A stretch of 10,000 bases of DNA, taken from Trachelipus rathkii (taxonomy: Eukaryota; Arthropoda; Malacostraca; Isopoda; Trachelipodidae). The position numbers and the translations under genes are program-made. The stretch lies in the NCBI GenBank assembly GCA_015478945.1, contig JABUQX010099207.1, forward strand, positions 1-10,000, written 5' to 3'. Positions 1-8,978 of the stretch are shown piece by piece. The first letter of the stretch is position 1. Each line of letters starts with the position of its first letter. The notes below the pieces were generated by a model. The model was given only the letters and a program-made list of their open reading frames with translations. It was not told the DNA's origin and did not search any database.

Positions 1-1140
1 ATTTCATTAAAAACTTTAATGTATATATAATAATAGTTTTTAAAAGTGATGCTAAGTAAATTAAACAATATATTATAAATCCCTAAATTATCACATAATA
101 CCATCTGCAACTAAGGGTTTTTCACATATATAAATATAAAGAGCGGAAAAGAGCTTGTATTACACACAAATATATATTATATATATATATAATATTAATC
201 ATATTTACTTATATAATATATAAATATATCTTAATAATTATTATTTATATTAAATTATATTTATATTATATATATAATATTATTTAATATTATTATTATG
301 CTATATAAATGGAGTATTGATGATAAGTAAATATATATTATAAGTTGACGTATATATATATAGGGATTATGATATATAATATAATATATATACATATATA
401 TGTTATTATTATTTTTTAACAACATTCCAGTAATAAGCTTTATACCGCTGATTCCAATATGTAATTGGTTTTCTTGCAGGTATCGTAAGTTCTCGAGATA
501 TATGGCGTCTAATAATGTAATAAGTGACCTATTTTTTTAGTACATAATTATCCAAAATATAATATATAAATACACGGTAATATAATACATACTTAGGTAT
601 TTATACTTATATTTATATAATAAAGGGAAAATTTATTAAAAACTAAACAAAAAAAATTATTTATACATGAAAATAAAGTTAAAATATAGTTAATCGCCGT
701 TACAGTTTTACCGCCAAAAGTGAAACCACTTAATAACTTAAAAAAAATAATCACTAAATACAATTACATACATGGAAACTCTTAATTTCACCTTTTTATA
801 TGCCGTTAATGCGAAATGATGATCTCTTCAGTTTTAGAGATTGTGCAGACCTTAACTTTTTTTTGCAATTTTAAAAAAAAAAATTAAAATGGGGAAATTT
901 TTTTTAAATATAGATTTTAAATTTTTTGAATTTAATTTTGAAATAATATTAAAATATAGTCTTTTATCTACCAAAAAAAACTTTCCCCAATTTCATAACG
1001 GTTGTCATTATGAAAATATAGCACATTTTCTAAACTTACCAGTTTTACCCACCGAAACCAGTTTTCCCCCATTTGACGGTATAGATATATATAGCCTCCC
1101 TCCCCCAAAACACCCCACTCCCCACGTTTTATGGATATAA
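1..1140. other. AT-rich DNA without a recognisable gene
   Basis: This stretch is dominated by A and T, with TA-dinucleotide runs (about 160-400), short A and T tracts and no frame whose translation resembles a known family. The open frame at 889-1140 begins in a T-tract and gives a low-complexity Phe/Ile-rich peptide turning into Pro-rich, with no motif. The last part (about 1080-1140, C-rich) may already belong to the retrotransposon remnant that follows, but I cannot align it. Nothing promoter-like can be singled out from the general AT richness. Confidence 0.6.
160..410. repeat. TA-rich simple repeat
   Basis: The tract consists almost only of A and T, with alternating TATATA runs interrupted by TTAATA and ATTATT motifs. 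It can fold back on itself in many registers. It is a degenerate microsatellite rather than a discrete element; no target duplication or terminal repeat is visible. Confidence 0.7.
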
Positions 1141-2000
1141 CGCCATCTACTTCCCCACCCACCCCATCACTCCCTCTTAACACTGATCCATAACAACATT
1201 GCTTACCACAACACAACTTCCGACACTTCCACTTTATTGCCTCTTGTCTTAATCTTTCTGATTCTTTTCTCGCTGATCTGGATAGGATTTCCAGGTGGGG
1301 TCGTATCAACCTTGTGAAATTTATTCTTTAAAATCCTGCTACAAATCTCCCTCTCTAAAGCACCTTCCAACTTTCCTCTCTCTTTCGATGGTCTCTCTCG
1401 TCGTCTCCTGTTGACAATATAAACATCACTTGGCCTTACATAACAAAAAAATGTCTTGGAAACCTCACATCACAACGGTTGCTAGGGCGGCCTCAAAGAA
1501 ACTGTGAGTTCTGTTTAGACTGCAAGACTTTTTTTCCTCTTCTCAGTTACTCCAGCTATACAAGGGCCTCATTCGCCCTTGTATGGTACTGCTCTCATTA
1601 TCTGGGGGGGGGTCTGGTTTCACCCGGCTTTTGGACAGGGTCGAGTCAAAAGCAAAAAGACTTATAAAACGTTTCTGTACTTCACTCTCTTGACCTCTAT
1701 TCATTGCGGCGCGATGTTGTGCTTTATCACTTTCTATAGGTACCGGCACGGGCAAGGTGCTTCGAGGGAACTGTCACTCGCGTACCACACCTTTACGCAA
1801 CGCCCTCGTAACACTAGGGTGCTGTGTCTGCCCATGAGTTTTGTGTGGATATTGGAACTCCAGGCTAGTTCGCTGCGGTGGTTCCTTCTTTCTGCCACTC
1901 GGGTCTGTGGAATTCTCTTCCTCTGCCTGTGTTTCCTGCTGAATTTAATATCCCTCACTTCAAAGCCTGCGTCTGGGCTCATCTGCGTAATTTGCCGTTA
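1141..2000 (+). pseudogene. C-terminal reverse transcriptase remnant, CR1/Jockey-group non-LTR retrotransposon
   Basis: The translation follows the back half of a non-LTR reverse transcriptase ORF in the right order but in shifting frames. Seen are WGRINLVKF (from 1296), MSWKPHI (1451), ARAASKKL (1481, followed by an in-frame TGA at 1505), LLQLYKGLIRPCM (about 1552-1590), LLDRVESKAKRLI (1628-1666), SLRRDVV (1701) and LWNSLP...VFP (1905-1937). These match the thumb and post-RT region of CR1/Jockey-type elements, which copy their RNA at a nicked target. The catalytic YADD box would fall near 1160-1200 and cannot be read. At least three frame changes and several stops mark it as dead. The 5' part is missing, as is usual for 5'-truncated LINE-like insertions. 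Clade assignment between CR1 and Jockey is uncertain. Confidence 0.85.
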
Positions 2001-2087
2001 AGTGTGTACTTCCTGAGGGCGTGCACACCCCTCCTTGAATAAGGGCTTCGCCGTGAGTGGTGGTGACAACTGTAAAAAAAAAAAAAA
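2001..2087 (+). other. 3' UTR and poly(A) tail of the first non-LTR element
   Basis: The reverse transcriptase frame ends around 2000. It is followed by about 70 bases of GC-richer sequence (about 2004-2070) and then a run of 14 A (2074-2087), with a second A-run at 2092-2099. A short 3' UTR ending in poly(A) is the normal 3' end of a Jockey-type element and confirms the plus orientation. I could not pick out a flanking target duplication, because the left end of the insertion is not defined. Confidence 0.65.
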
Positions 2088-2099
2088 CCACAAAAAAAA

Positions 2100-4183
2100 T
2101 CAATCTGTCCATCTCCTGAACAAGACCACCTATAACATCTTTAATCTCTACATTCGTTATCCCACCTCCCCAAATCCCCCCCCAAACAACCAAGTCAACC
2201 AATCCCCTACTTCCCCCGACGCTAACATTTTTATTCCCCCTCCCCCCACCCCTTACTTACTTGGGAAACCATTACTGACCTACAATCAGACCACCTTCCT
2301 ATTCTTATTTCTCTATATATATACTATGTCCCAGTTCCCCCCTCCCAAAAAAAAAAAAAAAAAAAAAAAAAAAACCCCCCTAACTTTAAACAAATAACAC
2401 AAAGATCAATACATACTCTAACTACAAAAAAGCAAACTGGCCTGCATACACTAACTATATTGAAACCCACATAAACCCAATACAAATCCACGATACAACA
2501 TCCTTCCACCTCCATCACTCACTTAAACAATACATCATCAAATCTGCAAACCTTTAGATACCAAAGACCACGGAAAATCATACAACCCCAAACTCAACCC
2601 CAAATCCGCCAACTGCATTAAACAAAGAAACTCCTTCCAAAAACTCAATCCTTATACCCAACACATTTTCTAACCAAATAACAAACTTAACACCAATCTC
2701 TAACCTCATAAACCATAACCTACAAATAAGTTTTTCTGAAATACTTACACAAAACATCTCGGCATAGACATAAGAAACCTGGGCAAGTCATCAAAAATTA
2801 AGCACTCACAAAACAACCCCCCACCATCCCACGAATCCCCATTTTACCCAATAACTCCCTCCCTTCCCCAAACAACAATCAGACAGTCCTGCTAAACTTA
2901 CGCTAACATTTTCTGTAAACCAACACACCGAATAAATAGGAAAACAATAAGAATATGCCAACAAGTGACGAATGGTTAGCCATATAATGTGATAAAGAAA
3001 CATTAAAACCCTTCAAAATCAACAGCACAGGCCCAGACTCCATTTCAACTGCACTAAAACACCTCAGAGAAAGCAATCCTCACTAATCACAGACATCTTA
3101 ACAATCTTGGCAACTCAACTACATTCTCCCCTCCAATCTGGAAACAAGCATAAATAATCCCTAAACTCAAAACAAAAAAAACCCCTAAAATCCTGCCTCC
3201 TATCGCCCAATTTCCCTGCTTTGCCCATCAGTAAAATGCTAGAGAAATTAATATTAAATAAAATTTCCCAATTCATTCCCCTCCCCTGACTTCCAAATGG
3301 GATCAACAAGCAACATGTGTCACAACCACAGCCTCACAAACACATCATTCGCTTCAACCAATGCACCTCCCCACAGATCTTATACTCACTGCAATAGATA
3401 TAAACAAACAAAGCATTCGACACCGTCCACACACACATCCTTATTAAAAAAATTCTCCACTCCCACCTAGAAAATAATGATAAAACTAGCTTTCCAATTT
3501 TCTCACCAACGTTTTGCAAGAAAGTGTTATCCAGACTACACATTCTCCAATCATTCAAATTACAAAACAGAGTCCCCAGGAACTATACTTCTCATTTTTT
3601 TATTCAACTTTTTTCACTCAAGATCGGCCACCCAACCCACGCAACTTAGTTAACTTATGGCCGATAACATCAGCCTTATTTCGCCACACCCAGACGAAAC
3701 ATAGCCAACAACATACCCAAGAATATCTTCATTTATTAGAAAATTAGTTAACCTCCAACAGAATGACTGCATGCCCCCTTAAGTCCTCCATAACTCTTCT
3801 AACCACTGACCGTCATCAATCCTCCCTCCATCCCATAATCACCCTGAACAACAACCCCTTCCATTAAACAAAACCCCAAAAATATTAGGATTTACCTACG
3901 ACACTCATATGACATTCTACCCCAACATCGAACAAATCACTACCGATACTCAACGAAAACTAAACACCCTCCGAAGCGAGCTCTCCCAAACAACTTCGGT
4001 GGATAGGAAACACACACTCATCAACTAACCCATAAACAACTTCTTAGAACAAACCTAAACTATGCCTCACCAGCATGGTTCCCAGCACTATCTAAATCGA
4101 ACACAAATAAATTACAAATCTCTCAAAACACAGCCCTCAGAATTATCACAGGTTGCACTAAAACCACCCCAATCCAACATTTA
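2100..4183 (+). pseudogene. Jockey-like non-LTR retrotransposon ORF2 remnant (endonuclease end plus reverse transcriptase)
   Basis: This is a second non-LTR element, decayed but readable in order through many frameshifts. It opens at the tail of the APE-type endonuclease with SPTSPD (about 2208-2220) and TWETITDLQSDHLPILISL (2259-2315), which holds the SDH catalytic motif. Next come the linker motif NYKKANWPAYTNYIE (2420-2464), INSTGPDSIS (about 3021-3050, the TGPD finger motif), KMLEKLILNKI (3233), AIDIN (3391) and, after a frameshift, KAFDTV (3410-3427). The active-site box follows as M-A-D-N (3657-3668) with ISLISPHPDET, then LGFTYDTHMTF (3885-3917) and NYASPAW...ALRIITGC (about 4058-4156). 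The second catalytic Asp of YADD reads Asn, so the enzyme would be inactive even without the frameshifts. The element lacks its 5' part and is cut at 4183 before its C-terminus, 3' UTR and poly(A). The coding strand is strongly C/A-rich and G-poor. Confidence 0.88.
2347..2374. repeat. A28 homopolymer inside the Jockey-like remnant
   Basis: Twenty-eight consecutive A are followed by six C, between the endonuclease SDH motif and the linker motif of the same element. Because coding homology continues on both sides in the expected order, this is probably a homopolymer expansion within a Lys-rich part of the dead ORF and not the tail of another insertion. Length in the assembly may be unreliable. 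Confidence 0.8.
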
Positions 4184-4999
4184 AGTTTTGAGGTAGGGGA
4201 CAAAGTTTTGAAGGAAGTAATTGAGAAAGGGCGGTTGAATGTGAGTAAGATGAGAGAAAAGTTTGAAGGGCCGTATGTTGTGAAGAAAGTGATGTCAAAT
4301 AGAGTGAGTTATGTAATAGAAGGTGATAAGAATGGTAGAATGAATGAGATTAGAGCGCATCAGACGCAGTTACGACAGTGGAGGGAACCACCTGAGTATG
4401 TGAAGGCTCATCAAGTGTATGGTTTTCTAGTGAATGATGAGAATGAAGTAAAAGAGATTGAGGGACATGATTCATGGTTGGATGGAAAAAACTTGGTGTT
4501 AGTGGAAACTAAGAGAAAAAGAATACGAAAGGTTGGTAAGAATAAGAGATTTGTTGAGAATGAAAGTGGTGTGGATGAATTTTCTGGGTTTTGGTGGGAT
4601 AACGAGAATGATGATGTGTGCACGATGAATCAGACGTATACAATGTGTAAATTTCCGTTGAATGAAAGAGAAAGTATATTAGTAGGTTTGAGAGAATTTA
4701 AGGAAAATAGTGTGTGTATGGAAGCGGTGGATTTGAATAAATTCTGTGTGAAATTGGATGAAGTAGTGAATGAAATAAGAGCGAATGCAAGGGTAAGAGA
4801 GATTGATAAGAAGATTGCTGAGATGTCTGAAAGGTTAACTAGGAAAGAAAGTAGGAATGAAGTAATAGATGTAAGAGACAAGAGAGAGGTAAATAGTGAG
4901 AGGGAAGAAAGTGAAAAGGTGGTAGAGTATGAGAGACCCTGTACTAGGAGTAGAGGTACAGTGAAAGAGTATGATTGGGTGATGAAAACAGTGTTGTAA
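4184..4999 (+). CDS. Gypsy-like LTR retrotransposon Pol C-terminus (integrase tail), 5'-truncated
   Basis: An uninterrupted frame of about 270 codons ends at TAA 4997-4999. It starts mid-domain with FEVGDKVL, continues with KMREKFEGPYVVKKV and NRVSYVI, and reaches EIRAHQTQLRQW; this is the SH3-like C-terminal domain that follows the integrase core in Gypsy/Ty3-type elements and helps bind DNA. A long charged tail follows, with Lys/Glu-rich, possibly coiled-coil sequence (about residues 190-245) and a terminal RPCTRSRG motif. Zinc-binding and catalytic integrase domains, RNase H, RT and protease are all absent, so this piece cannot act alone. There is no real start codon at the boundary, because the open frame runs back into the Jockey remnant to codon 4007. 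The lack of stops contrasts with the decayed neighbours and suggests a younger piece. Its coding strand is G/A-rich and C-poor. Gypsy type is well supported; the exact clade is not. Confidence 0.82.
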   Translation, partial: SFEVGDKVLKEVIEKGRLNVSKMREKFEGPYVVKKVMSNRVSYVIEGDKNGRMNEIRAHQTQLRQWREPPEYVKAHQVYGFLVNDENEVKEIEGHDSWLDGKNLVLVETKRKRIRKVGKNKRFVENESGVDEFSGFWWDNENDDVCTMNQTYTMCKFPLNERESILVGLREFKENSVCMEAVDLNKFCVKLDEVVNEIRANARVREIDKKIAEMSERLTRKESRNEVIDVRDKREVNSEREESEKVVEYERPCTRSRGTVKEYDWVMKTVL

Positions 5000-5093
5000 A
5001 TGAAGAATGTTTTGGGGATAAATGATACAAACTTAGGTGGGAGGGAAGTGGTGAGCTGACTGTAAGTATTTTATTCAGTATTAGTCCAGGTGT

Positions 5094-5109
5094 AAAAGGG
5101 GGAAACAGG
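5094..5109 (+). promoter_or_regulatory. Candidate polypurine tract
   Basis: A purine run (AAAAGGGGGAAACAGG, one C) lies about 95 bases after the Pol stop and is followed at once by TGTCAGTCAG. In LTR retrotransposons a polypurine tract directly before a TG-starting LTR primes plus-strand DNA synthesis. Position and composition fit; no second LTR is available in the window to prove the boundary. Confidence 0.45.
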
Positions 5110-5208
5110 TGTCAGTCAGTCGCGCGTTCAAGGGAGTCCAGGTATGTAAAGAGTGTCTTTCTTTTTTTTTGTATCATATTATATATATTGCTTATTATTA
5201 TTGTTTGT

Positions 5209-5255
5209 AGAGAGAGGGAGAGAGAAAGGGAGGGGGTGGAGAGAGAGAGAAAAAG
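5209..5255. repeat. GA-rich purine tract
   Basis: The tract is nearly pure A/G on the plus strand (runs of AGAG, GGGAGGGGG), with a single T at about 5237. It sits inside the putative LTR. Mirror-like purine tracts of this sort can adopt unusual DNA structures and often vary in length. It may be a simple microsatellite grown inside the element. Confidence 0.7.
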
Positions 5256-5274
5256 TAGGTTGATACAATTGTGG

Positions 5275-5280
5275 AATAAA
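5275..5280 (+). promoter_or_regulatory. AATAAA, possible polyadenylation signal of the LTR
   Basis: A canonical AATAAA hexamer lies about 165 bases into the putative 3' LTR and about 275 bases after the Pol stop codon, a suitable place for ending a retrotransposon transcript. In AT-rich DNA this hexamer is common by chance. Confidence 0.3.
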
Positions 5281-5604
5281 ATGTGGGTGAAAATGAGGGT
5301 GGGTTTCCAGATGGCATTAGGCATAAACACTCTATCCTCACCTCCTTTCCTTCGGTTTTCTTTACCTATGGTTCTAACTTTCCTGTCCATACGCTCGTCT
5401 GGCATAATTTTGGTTGAAAGTAAATGATTGTTGTTTTTGTTTGGTTTTATGCTTTTATTACTAATATTTATTCTTTTCTTCCGGCAGGAATATATTTCTG
5501 ATATATTTTTTTACACCCTGTGGTGATTTCCAATTTGACGGATATTTCATTATTTGACTGAGGACTGAGATTCCTTATTTATGAATTAAGGTATGTATTT
5601 TTAT

Positions 5605-5756
5605 TCTTATGATTATTATTATCATTATTATTTTTATAATAACTATTATGACTATTAATTATTATTATTGTTTTTACTATTAATTATATTAATTGATATT
5701 ATTATTATTATTATTTTTTCTATTAATTAGTAATTATACCTTATTAATTAATAATA

Positions 5757-5806
<50 letters not shown>

Positions 5807-5824
5807 TACTTTTACTATTAATAT
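5605..5824. repeat. Left half of an ATT-rich satellite-like array
   Basis: The array has repeated ATT/TTA trinucleotides, with a purest run at about 5752-5805. It is broken by recurring longer motifs such as CTATTAATTATATTAATTG (5677-5695) and ATACCTTATTAATTAATAAT (5736-5755). Both motifs recur to the right of the hAT element, so this and 9159-9640 were one array before the insertion. No gene is present. Confidence 0.85.
5817..5824. repeat. Left copy of the hAT target-site duplication
   Basis: ATTAATAT directly precedes the CAGGG terminus and is repeated exactly at 9159-9166 after the CCCTG terminus. An 8-bp target duplication is the hallmark of hAT transposition. Confidence 0.9.
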
Positions 5825-5840
5825 CAGGGCTGCGGAGCCG
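5825..5840 (+). repeat. Left terminal inverted repeat of the hAT element
   Basis: CAGGGCTGCGGAGCCG matches the reverse complement of 9143-9158 at all 16 positions. The next bases (GCAAATT against CAAGGTT) show only a gapped resemblance. The CAGGG start is typical for hAT termini, where the transposase recognises and cuts the ends. Confidence 0.93.
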
Positions 5841-5852
5841 GCAAATTTTTTT

Positions 5853-6052
5853 CCGGCTCCGGCTCCATCATTTTAAAATTACCGGCTCCGACTCGGCCTC
5901 CCGCTCTCAGCCATTTAAAATTACCCGGCTTCCGACCGGCTCCGCCTCCAGCCATTTTTAAAATTGCTCGGCTCCGACTCCGGCTCCGGCTCCGGCTCCG
6001 GCTCCGACATTTTAAGATTGTTCGGCTCCGGCTCGGGCTCGGGCTCCGACCT
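5853..6052 (+). repeat. Left subterminal GC-rich array
   Basis: About five loose units of roughly 30-55 bp are seen. Each has a GC-rich block built of CCGGCTCC/CGACTCC hexamers followed by an AT spacer of the type CCATTTTAAAATT. The longest pure stretch has several consecutive CGGCTC hexamers near 5980-6005. In hAT elements, subterminal repeats serve as transposase binding sites; that role is inferred here. The first unit forms an 8-bp inverted repeat with the terminus (GGAGCCGG 5834-5841 with CCGGCTCC 5853-5860). Confidence 0.85.
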
Positions 6053-6548
6053 CAAGTTATAATTCCTTTTCCATTTACAAATATGAAATCTTTAATTCTC
6101 TGTTACAAAATTTATGGCTTGATGAAATTGAATGTTTGTTAACATCTTTATTAACTTAGAATTAAAACTTGAAATATTTTATAGTATAATAAGAATTTTT
6201 AAGAATACAGAAAAAAGACTATTCACTTTCTCCTAATTTGTAATACCACTCTCGCGAACGATGAACTGCCTGAACATTTACGTATATATTACTAAAAGTT
6301 TTTTTTATTTTTTTAAAAAAACGGAAAAATTATATATCAAGTTTACTAAATTTAAAATATTTCTCTTTAACTATGAGCTGCCTGAGCGTATGTATTTAAT
6401 TTTATTAAAAATTTTTTAATTTAAAAAATATAATTCACTTCTTCAAATTTTAAAATATTTCTTTTTGAACTGCTTAGCATATGCAGAAACTTGTCACTAA
6501 ACAATTTTCTTTAAAAAAAACTTCTTCAATAAAATCCTCCTCAGCGAT

Positions 6549-7107
6549 CTCCTAAGATCCAATTTTATTACTTTTTAAAGCAGAAAATAAGCTCTCATCA
6601 TTCACTTGACTCTCAACATTCACAGCTGTAATTGTGTAAGCCCGCTCTTGAAAATTTTAGAAAAGTAAAGGAAATCCTCTTTAATTAACTGTTAATTTTG
6701 AATTCCGGTTGATTTTTATTATTTCATCTATGCCTTGTGGAATTCTAAATTGTATATTTCTAGAGGATTTTTAGGTTAAAGGTTTTTCACTGGTAGATGT
6801 CTTTTTTCAGTCGCTTTTCTGCATGCTCCAATTGGTCAAATTTTACCTCTTCATCTGACAAGATACCACAAGGGAGGATTCCTGAAACTGCTTGAACTAT
6901 CTGACTCCGCCAGATTTTCTCGATAGTATATTCATCTTAAGTCTAGTTCACAAAGAAACATTCCAGTTTTAATATCAAGATTTTTCGGTTCTGAGGAAGA
7001 CACTGAACTGTGGACCAACAAAGATTGCCGACAAAAATATTTTGTTTTTCAGTAACATTCTTTCTTTCTAGCAAAAGCAAAATGTCATTTCATAAAGACA
7101 ATATCTA

Positions 7108-7152
<45 letters not shown>

Positions 7153-8440
7153 GGCAGTCAAGACTTCTGATTGAATATTTTTGAGTGTTTCAATTTCTTC
7201 CCACTAACTATCGGAGAGAGAAAGCAGAGTACCTGGCAAGCAAATCATACTATATGGTCTTTTAGTTGCAAAAACCTTTCGAGCAATAAGACATGTACTT
7301 CTCCAATCTTTTCCTCTTGATCAAAGATTGCAAAACTTTTCCAGCTTAACGCTTTAGACACTTCATTAATATTGGGATTCGCGTTGCTTTTGCTGTTTGT
7401 TTCGCCTTGCTTTAAGATTTAACTGCAATGAGTATTGGCGGAGACAATCACGCGCTGCTAACATAAAGAATGAACTCCACACCTCATGTTGGAAGGTTAA
7501 TGCAATCGGAACATAGTTTTTTATCATGGTTTATCAAGTTTCATTCCGAAACAACTATTTGCATCTTCGTTTTTGACATTCAATAAAATCAATATCACAT
7601 TTACCAGCTTCCTGTTCCTCATTCTCTTTGTCCTTATTTAATTTTATCTAACCGTCTGATCATGTTTTTGATGTTTCGCTATCCGTACTAAGCTAGATAC
7701 TTGCCTATTATTATTTTCGAATTCTTTTTAAAACGGTCAATAACAAGTTTCTCGTGGATTATATTAGCTTGAAAATTGTTCGATTTCGTATCTCTTACTT
7801 GCTAACGTATTATTAATTATTGTTTTATCTACGCCCACGGATATCTATATTAAATAGCAAACCTAATTATGCTTTGCCCTTGTGCAAGCATCCATTTTTA
7901 AATGGACGAAGCGTCCCCTTTTAAGCACATTTTTAAGTTTATTTTTTGCTTAACCGTTTCTTCTAGAACTGTTTTTCGAATATATTTTCCCGGTCTAAAG
8001 GAACTTCAGTTTCGAATTCATGTCTTCCACATTAGTGTTTAAATCATGCTCTTGCAAAAATCCTAATGAAATTTTTATTTGACATAGACAGAACAAGTTT
8101 TAACCAAATAAAAGAAGTATCCACTTTAGTGTGAGTTTTCAAAAAAAAAGGTTCATCCTGAAAAGCTTTTTCTTCACCTTTCTTTTTACAATTCAGCAAT
8201 GTTTGGATGAGAGCGTTTTAAATGTCGCAATAATTTAAAGGTCCAGTAGAAGTATTGTGGCTCCATGAGTAACTGGTGGTTTGGTAACTCTTTAAATCAT
8301 GATCGAATTGACTGTTTCCCATCAATAACTGTGCTAACTATTTCATAATTGACAAATGTAAGTACTTTTATCTTCAGAGACGAATAAAATACTTCAAGTA
8401 CAATGGAGGTGTTTTTCGATTTGGTTTAGTTATGAAATTT
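6549..8440 (-). pseudogene. hAT transposase pseudogene (BED finger, RNase H-like core, dimerisation region)
   Basis: Read on the minus strand, conserved hAT segments appear in the right order, with stops and frameshifts between them. A BED-type zinc finger comes first, with EDKSTYICQL (8345-8378, the second Cys of C-x2-C replaced by TGA) and LRHLKRSHPN (about 8199-8230). FVHLKMDACTR follows (about 7877-7912, the first catalytic Asp region of the RNase H-like fold). Next are ARDCLRQYSLQLNLKARR (about 7402-7455) and LLLERFLQLKDHI (7251-7289), matching the stretch after the second catalytic Asp and the all-alpha insertion. WEEIETLKNIQSEVLTAKI (about 7147-7202) precedes the A38 tract. DEYTIEKIWRSQIV (about 6888-6930) comes next, and last YTITAVNVES...NDESLFSALK (about 6572-6645), resembling the hAT C-terminal SE-x2-FS dimerisation motif. 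The span would encode about 600 residues, near the usual hAT size. The enzyme would excise and insert the element; this copy is clearly dead. Confidence 0.85.
7111..7148. repeat. A38 homopolymer inside the hAT transposase remnant
   Basis: Thirty-eight A on the plus strand (T on the coding strand) lie just after the minus-strand segment ending LTAKI. It may be microsatellite growth, or the poly(A) tail of a very short retro-insertion, but no accompanying foreign sequence or target duplication is visible. Its length in an assembly is uncertain. Confidence 0.85.
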
Positions 8441-8548
8441 TTTCTAAAGATAATAAACTTAATTAATTAAAAGTTACCTATAGAAGTATAGAACCTTTTA
8501 AGTTTTGAACAATAAATACACATAAGCAAATTTCTGAAAAAGAGAATA

Positions 8549-8673
8549 TATATATATATCTGATATATATATACTATATATAATATATACTATATATATA
8601 TTATAATATATATATATATTAGTATATTATATATATATATAATAATAATATATATAAATATAGTTATATATAT

Positions 8674-8712
<39 letters not shown>

Positions 8713-8735
8713 TAGATAATATATATAATATATAT
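8549..8735. repeat. TA microsatellite within the hAT element
   Basis: Long alternating TATATA runs, with occasional ATAATATA interruptions, lie between the transposase start and the right subterminal array. The tract is largely self-complementary and could extrude as hairpins. No coding or terminal signal is present. Confidence 0.85.
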
Positions 8736-8821
8736 CTGGCTTAATCAAAGAAAAACACTTTTTCAACTAATGTCCCAAACTAATAGAACCTATCTAAGGA
8801 TTGGAGGGTGATCTCTCAATT

Positions 8822-8912
8822 AATATATATATATAGTATAATATATATTAATATATAATTATTATATATATATCTATATTATATATATATATATTTATAT
8901 ATATATATATAG
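8822..8912. repeat. Second TA microsatellite within the hAT element
   Basis: A further TATATA-rich tract is separated from the previous one by about 85 bases of ordinary sequence (about 8736-8821). It ends just before the right subterminal GC-rich block, so the right side of the element changes abruptly from almost pure AT to GC-rich. Confidence 0.85.
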
Positions 8913-8978
8913 ATAACCTGTAGTGATGAAATAAATAATTACTTAATTTAGTACGTGCCGGAGTAGAGTCTTTTTTTG

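Larger units (their letters stand above)
5110..5515 (+). mobile_element. Possible 3' LTR of the Gypsy-like element
   Basis: The segment begins with TG right after the candidate polypurine tract, contains an AATAAA at 5275-5280 and holds mixed-composition sequence unlike the ATT array that starts near 5605. A TACA at 5512-5515 is one possible end; another end further right (up to about 5600) cannot be excluded. Without the 5' LTR or another genomic copy, both edges are guesses. The open frames here (5112-5405 minus, 5188-5427 plus) show no family resemblance and are probably chance. Confidence 0.35.

Noticed and set aside
460..500. Splice acceptor-like TTTTCTTGCAGG followed by GTAAG-like sequence
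   Set aside because: It is isolated, with no coding frame on either side; such strings arise by chance in T-rich DNA.
889..1140. Open frame of 83 codons on the plus strand
   Set aside because: It is low-complexity Phe/Ile then Pro-rich sequence, with no motif or supporting signals; it starts in a homopolymer-rich region.
968..1309. 113-codon open frame on the minus strand
   Set aside because: It lies opposite the start of the plus-strand reverse transcriptase remnant, and its Gly-rich repeats mirror the C-rich plus strand.
2035..2397. 120-codon Pro/Asn/Lys-rich open frame
   Set aside because: It spans the poly(A) of one element, the endonuclease end of the next and the A28 tract. Only its middle (SPTSPD) is a real, shifted part of the Jockey ORF.
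4208..4210. TTG as the start codon of the Gypsy frame
   Set aside because: Family resemblance (FEVGDKVL) begins upstream in the same frame, and this is an internal fragment of a polyprotein, so no start is expected here.
4411..4881. Ser/Phe-rich minus-strand open frames
   Set aside because: They are antisense shadows of the Gypsy Pol tail, whose codon use leaves few stops on the other strand.
7111..7148. A38 as the tail of a retro-inserted sequence
   Set aside because: Transposase homology continues on both sides, with no foreign segment or duplication, so simple homopolymer growth is the more economical reading.
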